Origin: CAWJPW01 sp963844845
GTDB lineage: Bacteria > Acidobacteriota > Thermoanaerobaculia > Thermoanaerobaculales > Sulfomarinibacteraceae
DNA length: 64,000 nt
Direction of reading: 5' to 3'
Assembly: GCA_963844845.1 (NCBI GenBank)
Contig: CAWJPW010000008.1
Span: 744,001 to 808,000, forward strand
Below, piece after piece: positions 35,569-44,662 of this stretch. A program made the position numbers and the translations under genes. Positions within the stretch are counted from its first letter, which is position 1. Every line of letters starts with the position of its first letter. The notes under the pieces are model-generated. The model was given only the letters and a program-made list of their open reading frames with translations, made no database searches and was not told the origin of the DNA.

Positions 35569-36693
35569 ATGGCAACCGTCACAGCCATCGCACCGTCATC
35601 GGAGTTCCGCGCCGAGCTGGCGCGTCGCGGCGGCGATACCGCCGCCCGCTGCTTCCAGTGCGCCACCTGTGGCAGCGTGTGCGAGCTCGCCCCCGCTGAC
35701 CAGCCGTTCCCCCGCCGCCAGATGCTGTACGCCCAGTGGGGTCTGGCCGATCGCCTCGCCGCCGATCCCGCGGTGTGGCTCTGCCACCAGTGTGGCGACT
35801 GTTCGAGCCGCTGCCCCCGCGACGCACGCCCCGGGACCGTCATCGGCGCGGTACGCTCGATGGTCATCGAGCGGCTGGCGGCGCCCCGTGCCGCCGGCCG
35901 CCTGGTAGCAGGCGCACGGACCACGTGGCCGCTCCTGCTCGGGGTGCCGGTGCTCTTCTGGGCGCTCATGGTGCTCCTGGCCGGGCCTGCCCTGCCGGTT
36001 CATGTCGCCGCCTACGAGGAGGTTGTTCCCCACGCCTTCATCTACGGCGTGTTCTTCCCGGTGGCTGCGCTCGTGCTGCTCGCCGCAGTGATCAGCGGCC
36101 GTCGCTTCTGGACGCTGCTGGCGAGCGGCGGGCCGCCGCGACAGGGATCCTTCTTTGCCGCTCTCGTCGGGGTTGTCGGCGAGATCGCTACCCACGGCCG
36201 CTTCGGCAGCTGCGACGAGGCGGTCACCCGTCGGTGGGGCCACTTCACCCTCTTCTGGGGGTTCGTGGGCGCCGCCGTGACCTCGGGCCTGCTCATCGTC
36301 TGGATGTACGGTTTCGGCGTCCCCTTGCCCCTGCCCCAGGCCCATCCTGTGAAGCTCCTCGGCAACCTCTCGGCCGTTCTTCTGGTGGTCGGCGGGGTGC
36401 TGCTCACGGTAAGTCGGCTACGCGACGGCGAGCGGATCGGCGTCTCCACCGCCTTCGACCGCTTCTTCCTCAGCCTGGTGGTGCTGGTCCTCGGCACCGG
36501 CGTCCTGGTGGAGGTCGTCCGCCTCGCCGCGGTCCCCGCCGCCCTCGCCGCCGCCATCTACATCCTCCACCTCGGCGTCGTGCTCGCCCTCTTTCTCAGC
36601 TTTCCCTACTCGAAGTTCGCGCACATGCTCTACCGCACCCTCGCCATGGTGCACCAGCGTATGACGAGCGCACCGGCATCTCGGGAGGGCTGA
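35569..36693 (+). CDS. qmoC: Quinone-interacting oxidoreductase membrane subunit QmoC
   Basis: 374 residues combining HdrC and HdrE-like parts. Residues 28-90 carry two [4Fe-4S] sets (CFQCATCGSVCELAP and CHQCGDCSSRCPRDA). From about 125 on, six or so hydrophobic helices form a cytochrome b of the NarI type, with His candidates in THGRF, RRWGHFTLFWGF and ILHLGVVLAL. It anchors QmoAB and exchanges electrons with the quinone pool. GAGGAGG precedes ATG 35569; the cytochrome-transporter gene begins four bases after its stop. Confidence 0.94.
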   Translation: MATVTAIAPSSEFRAELARRGGDTAARCFQCATCGSVCELAPADQPFPRRQMLYAQWGLADRLAADPAVWLCHQCGDCSSRCPRDARPGTVIGAVRSMVIERLAAPRAAGRLVAGARTTWPLLLGVPVLFWALMVLLAGPALPVHVAAYEEVVPHAFIYGVFFPVAALVLLAAVISGRRFWTLLASGGPPRQGSFFAALVGVVGEIATHGRFGSCDEAVTRRWGHFTLFWGFVGAAVTSGLLIVWMYGFGVPLPLPQAHPVKLLGNLSAVLLVVGGVLLTVSRLRDGERIGVSTAFDRFFLSLVVLVLGTGVLVEVVRLAAVPAALAAAIYILHLGVVLALFLSFPYSKFAHMLYRTLAMVHQRMTSAPASREG

Positions 36694-36697
36694 CGCC

Positions 36698-38662
36698 ATG
36701 ATCCCGCGCACGGCCCTGCTGCACGGGCTGCACGGGCTGCTCGGGCTGATCTGCGTGGCAGTGGGGGTCGGGATTGCCGCAGCAGGCGAACCGCCCCCGC
36801 CGGAGGTGACCGGTGCTCACGCCGAGGTGGCGTGCGCCGCCTGTCACGTGGACGAGGCCGACCGCTCGGTCGTGGAGTGCACCAGCGCCCAGTGCCATCC
36901 CGACCAGGCGAGCGCCTTCGCCGTCTCGCAGCACGACCGCACCCACATCGGAGAACGAAAGCCAGCGTGCGCCGCCTGCCATGGCGGCCACCAGGTGGTG
37001 AGCGGTCAGGCGGCGGCGGCCCTGGCGTGCGGCGATGCGGTTCAGGCGATATGCCTGGAGTGTCACTCGGCTGCCCGCTACGTGGCGGCCGGGAGCGACA
37101 CCGGCGCGCCTGGTGAGACTCACGGCAGCGTCCACGCCCAGGCGGCCGCCCGGCTCGGATGCGCCGCCGCAGGGGTGAGCTGCTTCAGCTGCCACGGCGC
37201 GCACGGAGTGCTGCCGGCTAGCGACCCGGACTCCCCGGTCAACCGCCTCAACGTCGCCGCCACCTGCTCGTCGTGTCACCCGAGCGAAGGTGAGGAGTAC
37301 CGGGCCAGTGTTCACGCCGCCGGCGTTGCCGCAGGTGACGAAGCTGCCCCCACCTGCGTCTCCTGTCACGGTGGCCACGACGTCCGGGCCGCCACCCAGG
37401 AGGGCGCACGCACCGCTGCGGGCCGGGTGGTCTTCACGTGCGCCGAATGTCACGAGGATCCGGCGGTGCTACGCAGCGCCGACCTGCCCTACGACGCAGT
37501 TCAGAGCTACGAGCACTCCTTCCACGGCATCGCCTACCTCCACGGCATCCACGATGTCGCCACCTGCGCGTCATGTCACGGCGCCCATCTCGTGCTACCA
37601 CCGTCGGATCCGCGTTCGCTCGTCAATCCTGCCACCATACGCACCACCTGCAGCCGCTGCCACGAGAGCGTCACCGAGGCCATGCTGGCGTCGGTCAGGC
37701 ACCCGGCCGGTCGCCCTGGGCTACGCGGGGTCCTCGAGCGGCTCAAGCTCTACTTCCCGGTGGCCAACACCTCGGTGAACCCTCTGCTGGTCTCGGGTAT
37801 GGGAGCTTTGGTCGGCTTCCTGTCAGGTATCTTCGGGGTCGGTGGCGGCTTCCTCATGACACCGCTGCTGATCTTCATCGGCATTCCGGCGGCGGTGGCG
37901 GCGGCCACCGACGCCGCGCAGATCACGGCAGGGGCGAGCTCTGGTGCCGTGTCACACGCCCGCCTCGGCAACGTGGACCTCAAGATGGGGCTGACGATCG
38001 TCGTGGGAGGCTGGGTGGGGGGCTTCGTTGGGGTTCAGATCGTGCACGTGCTGCGCAACCTGGGGAACTTCGACTTCTATTTGAAGCTGGTCTACGTCCT
38101 CATCCTCGGCTTCATCGGTATCTCCATGTTCATCGAGGGCGTGCGGACCCTGCGCGGCCGCTCCAAGAGCCCCGAGGCCAGGCCCTCGCAGCTGCGCTCC
38201 TTCTTCAACCGGCTGCCGCTGCAGATGGACTTTCCCAAGTCCGGCCTGCGTACCTCGGCGCTGCTGCCGGTGGGCGCCGGCTTCCTGGTGGGCGTCCTGG
38301 CCGCCTTCCTCGGCGTCGGCGGCGGCTTCATCATGCTGCCCACCATGATCTACATCATCGGTATCCCCACCCGGGTGGCGGTGGGCACCGACCTCTTCCA
38401 GATCGTCCTCACCTGTGCCAACGTCACCTTGCAGCAGGCCATCACCAACCACACCGTCGACGTGCTCCTCGCCGTGGCCCTCTTCGCCGGCTCCACCATC
38501 GGCGCCCAGTTCGGGGTGATGGCCAGCCGGCGACTCAAGGGCGAGCAGGTGCGGGTGCTCCTCGCCGTTATCGTGTTAGGGGTGATGGTGATGCTGGTGT
38601 ACCAGCTCGTCATCCCGCCGGACCACATGGTGGCGTTCGCAAAGTCGGGGGGAGGTCACTGA
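36698..38662 (+). CDS. Decaheme c-type cytochrome fused to a TauE/SafE (TSUP) transporter
   Basis: 654 residues. A signal/anchor helix covers residues 8-30. Residues 40-325 contain nine CxxCH motifs (at 46, 91, 119, 162, 190, 220, 248, 290, 318) plus one CxxxxCH (61-67), so up to ten hemes in a periplasmic domain. Residues 360-640 form a TauE/SafE sulfite-exporter-type membrane domain with its two internal repeats (GIFGVGGGFLMTP and LGVGGGFIMLP). The two halves read through in one frame with no stop. It sits in the apr-qmo-sat operon, four bases after qmoC and overlapping the next gene by one base. Transport of sulfate, sulfite or thiosulfate with redox coupling is inference. Confidence 0.88.
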   Translation: MIPRTALLHGLHGLLGLICVAVGVGIAAAGEPPPPEVTGAHAEVACAACHVDEADRSVVECTSAQCHPDQASAFAVSQHDRTHIGERKPACAACHGGHQVVSGQAAAALACGDAVQAICLECHSAARYVAAGSDTGAPGETHGSVHAQAAARLGCAAAGVSCFSCHGAHGVLPASDPDSPVNRLNVAATCSSCHPSEGEEYRASVHAAGVAAGDEAAPTCVSCHGGHDVRAATQEGARTAAGRVVFTCAECHEDPAVLRSADLPYDAVQSYEHSFHGIAYLHGIHDVATCASCHGAHLVLPPSDPRSLVNPATIRTTCSRCHESVTEAMLASVRHPAGRPGLRGVLERLKLYFPVANTSVNPLLVSGMGALVGFLSGIFGVGGGFLMTPLLIFIGIPAAVAAATDAAQITAGASSGAVSHARLGNVDLKMGLTIVVGGWVGGFVGVQIVHVLRNLGNFDFYLKLVYVLILGFIGISMFIEGVRTLRGRSKSPEARPSQLRSFFNRLPLQMDFPKSGLRTSALLPVGAGFLVGVLAAFLGVGGGFIMLPTMIYIIGIPTRVAVGTDLFQIVLTCANVTLQQAITNHTVDVLLAVALFAGSTIGAQFGVMASRRLKGEQVRVLLAVIVLGVMVMLVYQLVIPPDHMVAFAKSGGGH

Positions 38663-39477
38663 TGCGCCGCGCCAGCTGCCTCGCCATCCTCGTCGCGCTG
38701 CTGGTTCTGAGTGGCTCCGCGGCCGCCCAGGACGAGAACGCCCGGCTCCGCATCGACACCCGGCGGGTGAGCATCTCCCTGGGGTTCGCTGGCCAGGAGG
38801 TCTTCCTCTGGGGCCAGACGCCGCCGGCAACCCGCCAGGTAGTGGTGGTCATCGAGAGCCCATCAACCGGACCGGTGCGGCTCATGGAGAAGGGTCGGGT
38901 CGCGCTATTCTGGATGGGTGTCCGACAGTACGCCGTGGCGGACCTGCCCGGCCTCTACCTGGTGAGCCTGAGCTGCCCGGACGGGAACGCGCTCAGCGAC
39001 TGCAATACACCGCTCGACCTGGCGGCGGTCAACCGCGACCTCGCCTCGGTGGGGGCCCGGGTGGGTCCCGGCGCCCTGGTGGCGCGTGCGAAGGTGGAGG
39101 TGCTCAAGGGGGACGGCGGTGCCGCGGATGTGGACCGCCTGCTCGAGGGGTTCTGGGAGCTGCAGGCCTCACGCGGCCTGTACGAGGTGTTCGAGAACCG
39201 GATCCGCATCAACCGGGAGGGCACGTACTACTTCAGTGCCACCCTTCCCACCGCGGCTCCGGAGGGCAAGTACACGGTGACTGCGTACTTCCTCGGAGGG
39301 GGAGGCGTCGTCGCCATGGAGGCGGCCGGCATGTTCGTGCGCAAGGCGGGCATGGTGGCTTGGCTGTCCCGTTTCGCGGAGCGCTCCACGGTGCTCTACG
39401 GGGCGGTGACTGTTTTCGTGGCCCTCGCCGCTGGCTGGCTGGCGGGGGCCATGTTCAAGCGTGGAGCAAGCCACTGA
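38662..39477 (+). CDS. TIGR02186-like exported membrane protein next to TSUP transporter
   Basis: 271 residues: a signal peptide (CLAILVALLVLSGSAAAQ), a long extracytoplasmic beta-rich region (ISLGFAGQEVFLWGQTP, RVALFWMGVRQYAVADLPGLYLV) and one C-terminal membrane helix (VLYGAVTVFVALAAGWLAGAMF). The pattern matches the putative transmembrane family TIGR02186, which is often encoded next to TauE/SafE transporters. It overlaps the fusion gene by one base and precedes sat, so it is probably a periplasmic partner of the transporter. Biochemical role unknown. Confidence 0.75.
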   Translation: MRRASCLAILVALLVLSGSAAAQDENARLRIDTRRVSISLGFAGQEVFLWGQTPPATRQVVVVIESPSTGPVRLMEKGRVALFWMGVRQYAVADLPGLYLVSLSCPDGNALSDCNTPLDLAAVNRDLASVGARVGPGALVARAKVEVLKGDGGAADVDRLLEGFWELQASRGLYEVFENRIRINREGTYYFSATLPTAAPEGKYTVTAYFLGGGGVVAMEAAGMFVRKAGMVAWLSRFAERSTVLYGAVTVFVALAAGWLAGAMFKRGASH

Positions 39478-39500
39478 GCATGACGCAAAGGAGGCGGAGC

Positions 39501-40769
39501 ATGAGTCGATTGGTTCCACCACACGGAAGCCCGGTGCTGAAGCCCCTCCTGCTGGAGGGCAAGGCCCGCGAGGAGGAGATCCGGCGCGCTGCGGGGATGA
39601 AGAAGGTCCCCATGACGAGCCGCGAGACCTCCGACCTCATCATGATGGGAATCGGTGCCTTCACCCCCCTCGAGGGGTTCATGGGGCACGACGACTGGAA
39701 GGGCTGCTGTGACGAGTACCGCATGCCTTCCATGAACGGGCTGTTCTGGCCCATCCCCATCACCCTCTCGGCCGAGCAGGCCCTCGCCGACACCATCACG
39801 GTGGGCGAAGAGGTGGCCCTCTGGGACACCGAGACCAACACTCTCATGGGCACCATGAAGGTGACCGAGAAGTACACCATCGACAAGGCCCACGAGTGTC
39901 AGCAGGTCTTCAAGACCACCGACGAGGCCCATCCAGGCGTACAGAAGGTCATGGCCCAGGGTCCGGTGAACCTGGCCGGTCCGGTGAAGGTGCTGTCCGA
40001 GTCCTACTACCCCGAGATGTTCAAGGAGATCTACCAGCGCCCTGCCGAGTCTCGCGCGGCCTTCGACGAGCGCGGCTGGAGCACGGTGGCGGCCCTGCAG
40101 CTGCGCAACCCGATGCACAACTCCCACGCCTACCTCGCCTGGGTGGCGATCGAGGTGTGCGACGGCGTGTACATCCATCAGCTGGTGGGCAAGCTCAAGC
40201 CCGGCGACATCCCCGCCGAGGTGCGGGTCGAGGCGATCCAGGCTCTCGTGGACAACTACTTCCGTGCCGAGCGGGTCATCCAGGGCGGCTATCCCATGGA
40301 GATGCGCTACGCGGGCCCGCGCGAGGCGCTCCTGCACGCCGTCTTCCGCCAGAACTACGGCTGCAGCCACCTCATCGTCGGCCGCGACCACGCCGGCGTC
40401 GGCGACTACTACGGCCCCTTCGACGCGCACCAGATCTTCAACGAGATCCCGGACGGCGCCCTCAAGCTCCAGCCCCTGCGCATGGACTGGACGTTCTACT
40501 GCTACGACTGCGGATCCATGGCATCCATGAAGACCTGCCCGCACGAGTCCAAGGCGGTCATCGACGAGAACGGCGAGTACAAGGGCGGCTCCCGCCTGCT
40601 GCTCTCGGGCACCATGCTGCGCAAGCTCATGAGCGAGGGCAAGCCGGTACCCAAGGAGTTCTCCAAGCCCGAGGTCGTCGCCATCCTCAAGGAGTACTAC
40701 GACAACCTCGAGGACAAGGTGGAGGTCAAGCTCCACGGCGCCGCCACCGGCGACGCAGCCAAGAAGTAG
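39501..40769 (+). CDS. sat: Sulfate adenylyltransferase (ATP sulfurylase)
   Basis: Interconverts sulfate plus ATP with APS plus pyrophosphate. 422 residues; the ATP-sulfurylase core is clear from LIMMGIGAFTPLEGFM, the active-site QLRNPMHNSHAYL (Gln200 to Leu212; most homologues I know have Arg where Asn207 is), QGGYPMEMRYAGPREALLHAVFRQNYGCSHLIVGRDHAGVG (split across 300-340) and SGTMLRKLMSEG. No APS kinase domain is fused. AAAGGAGG at 39488 sets ATG 39501; an upstream ATG at 39480 is less likely. Last gene of the operon, followed by hairpins. Confidence 0.97.
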   Translation: MSRLVPPHGSPVLKPLLLEGKAREEEIRRAAGMKKVPMTSRETSDLIMMGIGAFTPLEGFMGHDDWKGCCDEYRMPSMNGLFWPIPITLSAEQALADTITVGEEVALWDTETNTLMGTMKVTEKYTIDKAHECQQVFKTTDEAHPGVQKVMAQGPVNLAGPVKVLSESYYPEMFKEIYQRPAESRAAFDERGWSTVAALQLRNPMHNSHAYLAWVAIEVCDGVYIHQLVGKLKPGDIPAEVRVEAIQALVDNYFRAERVIQGGYPMEMRYAGPREALLHAVFRQNYGCSHLIVGRDHAGVGDYYGPFDAHQIFNEIPDGALKLQPLRMDWTFYCYDCGSMASMKTCPHESKAVIDENGEYKGGSRLLLSGTMLRKLMSEGKPVPKEFSKPEVVAILKEYYDNLEDKVEVKLHGAATGDAAKK

Positions 40770-40781
40770 ACGCGAATCCCC

Positions 40782-40808
40782 GGCGCCCGCCCGAGGCGGG
40801 TGGGCGCC
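40782..40808 (+). terminator. Hairpin after sat
   Basis: GGCGCCCGCCCG (40782-40793) pairs with CGGGTGGGCGCC (40797-40808), one G-T pair. Only 12 bp after the sat stop. Confidence 0.6.
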
Positions 40809-40845
40809 GCCCACGTTCCTCAGGAGGAGGAGGAGGTTCTTCTCA

Positions 40846-40880
40846 CGGCCGGGGGTCAAGCCCCGGCCGGTCTTTGTTCG
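40846..40880 (+). terminator. Probable rho-independent terminator of the sulfur operon
   Basis: CGGCCGGGG (40846-40854) pairs perfectly with CCCCGGCCG (40861-40869) around a six-base loop, followed by GTCTTTGTT. This second hairpin has the T-rich tail that the first lacks. Confidence 0.7.
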
Positions 40881-41265
40881 AGGGTCTCCACCCTCCCGGG
40901 CCTCCGTGTCTGCGGCTCCGGCGGCGGCCGCACACCGCGATGGCCACGGCGACGGCGCACCGATCGCGGTTGACACCTCGGGGGTGCTGTCGCCGCGTGC
41001 GAGGGGCTGGGAGTCCCCGCCCTGACGCAGCCACGGTTCTGGTCGCGGTCCCGGCGCCGCGGCACCTGGCGGCCGTGGGCGCCGGGTGGGTGGGGGAGTG
41101 TAGGCGCGGAGCTTCTCCGCGCCACCCGCACCGTCCGTCGAGCGAAGGCCTCCAGGTGCACCCTGCGCGCCCGCGGAGCCGCCCCCGCCGCCGGCCGTAG
41201 TCGCCGGCGCCGCCCCGGGGGGGGGGAACCTCATTACGTCATCACCTCGTCACCGCCCCAACCCC
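40881..41265 (+). repeat. Intergenic stretch with shared hairpin element
   Basis: No gene seen. Contains the perfect hairpin GGCGCGGAG-CTT-CTCCGCGCC at 41103-41123, whose surroundings (about 41084-41130) match the reverse complement of 22265-22313. A short TCATCACC-type low-complexity run lies at 41230-41253, like those at 53.5 kb and 61.25 kb. Confidence 0.65.
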
Positions 41266-41294
41266 TTGCACCGCCGGAGATGGAGGCGTATACT
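41266..41294 (+). promoter_or_regulatory. Sigma-70-type promoter for rpmE-prfA-prmC
   Basis: TTGCAC (41266-41271), 17-bp spacer, TATACT (41289-41294). The start codon of rpmE is 38 bp downstream. One of the best promoter matches in the window. Confidence 0.75.
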
Positions 41295-41332
41295 GCCCCG
41301 TCCGTGGCCCAGAGGCCACCGCGAGGTGAACC

Positions 41333-41542
41333 ATGAAGCCCGAAATCCATCCCGAGTATCACGAGGTCGAGGTGCACTGCGCCTGTGGCAACAGCTTCAA
41401 AACCCGCTCCACCAAGGACGAGCTTCGGGTGGAGATCTGCTCCCAGTGCCACCCCTTCTTCACCGGCAAGCAGAAGCTCATCGACACCGCCGGTATGGTG
41501 GAGCGCTTCGAGCGCCGCTACGGCAAGCAGGCCTCCAAGTAA
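41333..41542 (+). CDS. rpmE: 50S ribosomal protein L31
   Basis: 69-residue ribosomal protein of the large subunit. MKPEIHPEYHEVEVHCACGNS and CSQCHPFFTGKQKLIDTAGMVERF are hallmark segments. It is the Cys-containing, zinc-binding form (CACG ... CSQC), the type used under zinc sufficiency. GAGGTG precedes ATG 41333. Co-directional with prfA 79 bp downstream, a common arrangement. Confidence 0.97.
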   Translation: MKPEIHPEYHEVEVHCACGNSFKTRSTKDELRVEICSQCHPFFTGKQKLIDTAGMVERFERRYGKQASK

Positions 41543-41621
41543 CGCCCGACCAGGCCGCCCCCACGGGCGGCTCCGAGCCCCGCGTCGTCCGGTGACCGCG
41601 CGGGGCTTGGTGTAGGACACC

Positions 41622-42695
<1,074 letters not shown>

Positions 42696-42715
42696 GCTCG
42701 GCGTGGGAGGTGCCC

Positions 42716-43555
42716 GTGGGCACGGTTCGCGATGCACTGGAGCTTGGCGCCCGGGCGCTTCCCCGCCGTGACGGTATTCCGGACCCGCGGCGGGAGGCGA
42801 CCTGGCTGCTGGCCCATGCCTGGGGGGTCGAGGAGACCTGGCTCTACCTCTACCCCGAAGCGGAGGTTCCGACCGCGGCCGGCGAGCGCTACCAGCTCTG
42901 GCTGAGGCGGAGGGTACTGGGCGCACCGGCCCACCATCTCACCGGCGAATGCCCGTTCTGGGGGCGCCAGCTCGTGGTCTCGCCGGCTGCGCTGGTCCCC
43001 CGGCCGGAGACCGAGCTGCTGGTCGAGGCCGCCCTGGGCCTTCAGCTGCCATCAACCGCCCGGATTCTCGACATCGGCACCGGCTCCGGTTGCCTGGCGG
43101 TCACCCTGGCCGCCGAGCGCCCCACCTGGCGGGTCGTCGGGATGGATCGGTCCCTCGCCGCCCTCCTGGTGGCGCGTACCAATGCCCGTCGCTGGGCACC
43201 CGCCGTGCGGCTGGTCGCGGGCGATCTCGCCGAGGCCGTCAGCGGAGCCTGGGACTTGGTGACGGCCAACCTCCCCTACCTGCCCAGCGACGAGCGCCTG
43301 CGCCTGTCGGTGGAGGTTCGCCACGATCCGTGGCTTGCCTTAGACGGCGGCCACGACGGCCTCGACCTGGTACGGCGGCTGGTGGTCGAGCTGCCGCGCC
43401 TGCTTGCTCCCGGCGGCTGGGCGTTGCTCGAGCTGGGTGAGAACCAGGCCGACGCGGTGGGCGCAGCGGCCCGCGCAAACGGTCTCGCCGAGCTGGGCCG
43501 AGTCCGTGACCTCGGTGCGATCGACCGTGTGGTGCAGCTCCACCGGCCCGCATGA
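42716..43555 (+). CDS. prmC: Release factor glutamine methyltransferase
   Basis: SAM-dependent methylation of the GGQ glutamine of RF1/RF2. 279 residues: N-terminal helical domain with PRREATWLLAH and RRVLGAPAHHLTGECPFWGR, then PAALVPRPETELLVEAAL, SAM-binding ILDIGTGSGCLAVTLAAE, and the substrate motif NLPY in VTANLPYLPSDE, where NPPY is usual (near 184). GTG 42716 is preferred because GGGAGG lies five bases upstream; GTG 42710 is also in frame. Position after prfA supports the call. Confidence 0.9.
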   Translation: MGTVRDALELGARALPRRDGIPDPRREATWLLAHAWGVEETWLYLYPEAEVPTAAGERYQLWLRRRVLGAPAHHLTGECPFWGRQLVVSPAALVPRPETELLVEAALGLQLPSTARILDIGTGSGCLAVTLAAERPTWRVVGMDRSLAALLVARTNARRWAPAVRLVAGDLAEAVSGAWDLVTANLPYLPSDERLRLSVEVRHDPWLALDGGHDGLDLVRRLVVELPRLLAPGGWALLELGENQADAVGAAARANGLAELGRVRDLGAIDRVVQLHRPA

Positions 43556-43581
43556 AATGGCGGTTTCGCATGAGCCTCTTG

Positions 43582-43610
43582 TTGACAGAGAAAGTTCCAC
43601 AATTCACAAT
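43582..43610 (+). promoter_or_regulatory. Probable promoter of the carbamate kinase gene
   Basis: Perfect TTGACA (43582-43587), 17-bp spacer, CACAAT (43605-43610), in a locally AT-rich patch between prmC and arcC. Confidence 0.65.
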
Positions 43611-43643
43611 CCAACCTTTGCCGCCAGCCGGCGGGAGGAGGAC

Positions 43644-44645
43644 ATGATGGCGGAAGAGAGCCCCAACAAGGCGCGGCCGGTGGCAGTCATCGCCTTTGGC
43701 GGCAACGCCCTGCTGCGTCCCCAGGACCATGGAACACAGGTGGAGCAGTTCACCCTCGCCTGGAAGGCCACCCGCTGGCTCGTGGAGATCATCCACCGCG
43801 GCTACGAGCTCGCCATCGTGCACGGCAACGGGCCCCAGGTGGGCAACATCATGATCCAGGTGGAGGAGGCGATCACCAAGATCCCGCCCCAGTCACTGGA
43901 CGTCTGCGTGGCCCAAACCCAGGGTTCCATGGGGTACATGCTCGCCAACCAGCTGCGCAACCGCTTCAACGAGGAGCAGCTGGATAAGGAGATCGCCACG
44001 GTGCTCAGCGAGGTGGTGGTGGACAAGGACGACCCCGCCTTCGAGAATCCCTCCAAGCCCGTGGGCCCCTACTTCACGTCGTACCGCGCCAACCTGCTCA
44101 TGCAGGAGCAGGGCTGGCAGATGGTGGAGGATGCCGGCCGGGGCTGGCGCAAGGTCGTGCCCTCGCCGCGCCCACGCCGCATCCTCGGCAGCCGCACCTA
44201 TCGGCGGCTCATCGAGTCGGGGGCGGTGCTGATCGCCGGCGGTGGCGGCGGCATCCCGGTTTACCAGGACGTGGGCGGCTACTTCCGCGGCGTCGAGGCG
44301 GTCATCGACAAGGACTACGTGGCCTCGATCCTCGCCCAGGACCTCGAGGCCGAGCTCTTCATCATGCTCACCCAGGTGCCGATGATCGCCGAGAACTACG
44401 GCCGCCCCAACCAGCGCTGGCTGCGGACTCTGCCGGTGGACAAGGCCAAGGAGATGCTCGAGGCGAACCAGTTTCCCCCCGGCTCCATGGGCCCCAAGGT
44501 GCGCGCTTCCATCGAGTTCGTGGAGGCTACCGGCAAGGAGGTGCTGATCACCGACGCCGAGCACCTCAAGGCGGCGCTGGCGCGGGAGAGCGGCACCTTC
44601 CTGGTGCCCGCCGGCGAGCTGGAGTCCGCACCGTTCACCGACTGA
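43644..44645 (+). CDS. arcC: Carbamate kinase
   Basis: Transfers phosphate from carbamoyl phosphate to ADP, giving ATP at the end of the arginine deiminase pathway. 333 residues: VIAFGGNALLRP, IVHGNGPQVGNIM, GSMGYMLANQLRN, LIAGGGGGIPVYQDVGGYFRG, VIDKDYVASILAQDLEAELF and MGPKVRASIEFVEATGKEVLIT are all family signatures. Arginine deiminase is found 7.5 kb away on the other strand; ornithine carbamoyltransferase is not in the window. GGGAGGAGGAC precedes ATG 43644. Confidence 0.93.
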   Translation: MMAEESPNKARPVAVIAFGGNALLRPQDHGTQVEQFTLAWKATRWLVEIIHRGYELAIVHGNGPQVGNIMIQVEEAITKIPPQSLDVCVAQTQGSMGYMLANQLRNRFNEEQLDKEIATVLSEVVVDKDDPAFENPSKPVGPYFTSYRANLLMQEQGWQMVEDAGRGWRKVVPSPRPRRILGSRTYRRLIESGAVLIAGGGGGIPVYQDVGGYFRGVEAVIDKDYVASILAQDLEAELFIMLTQVPMIAENYGRPNQRWLRTLPVDKAKEMLEANQFPPGSMGPKVRASIEFVEATGKEVLITDAEHLKAALARESGTFLVPAGELESAPFTD

Positions 44646-44662
44646 TCGGCTATCCTGAGCCG

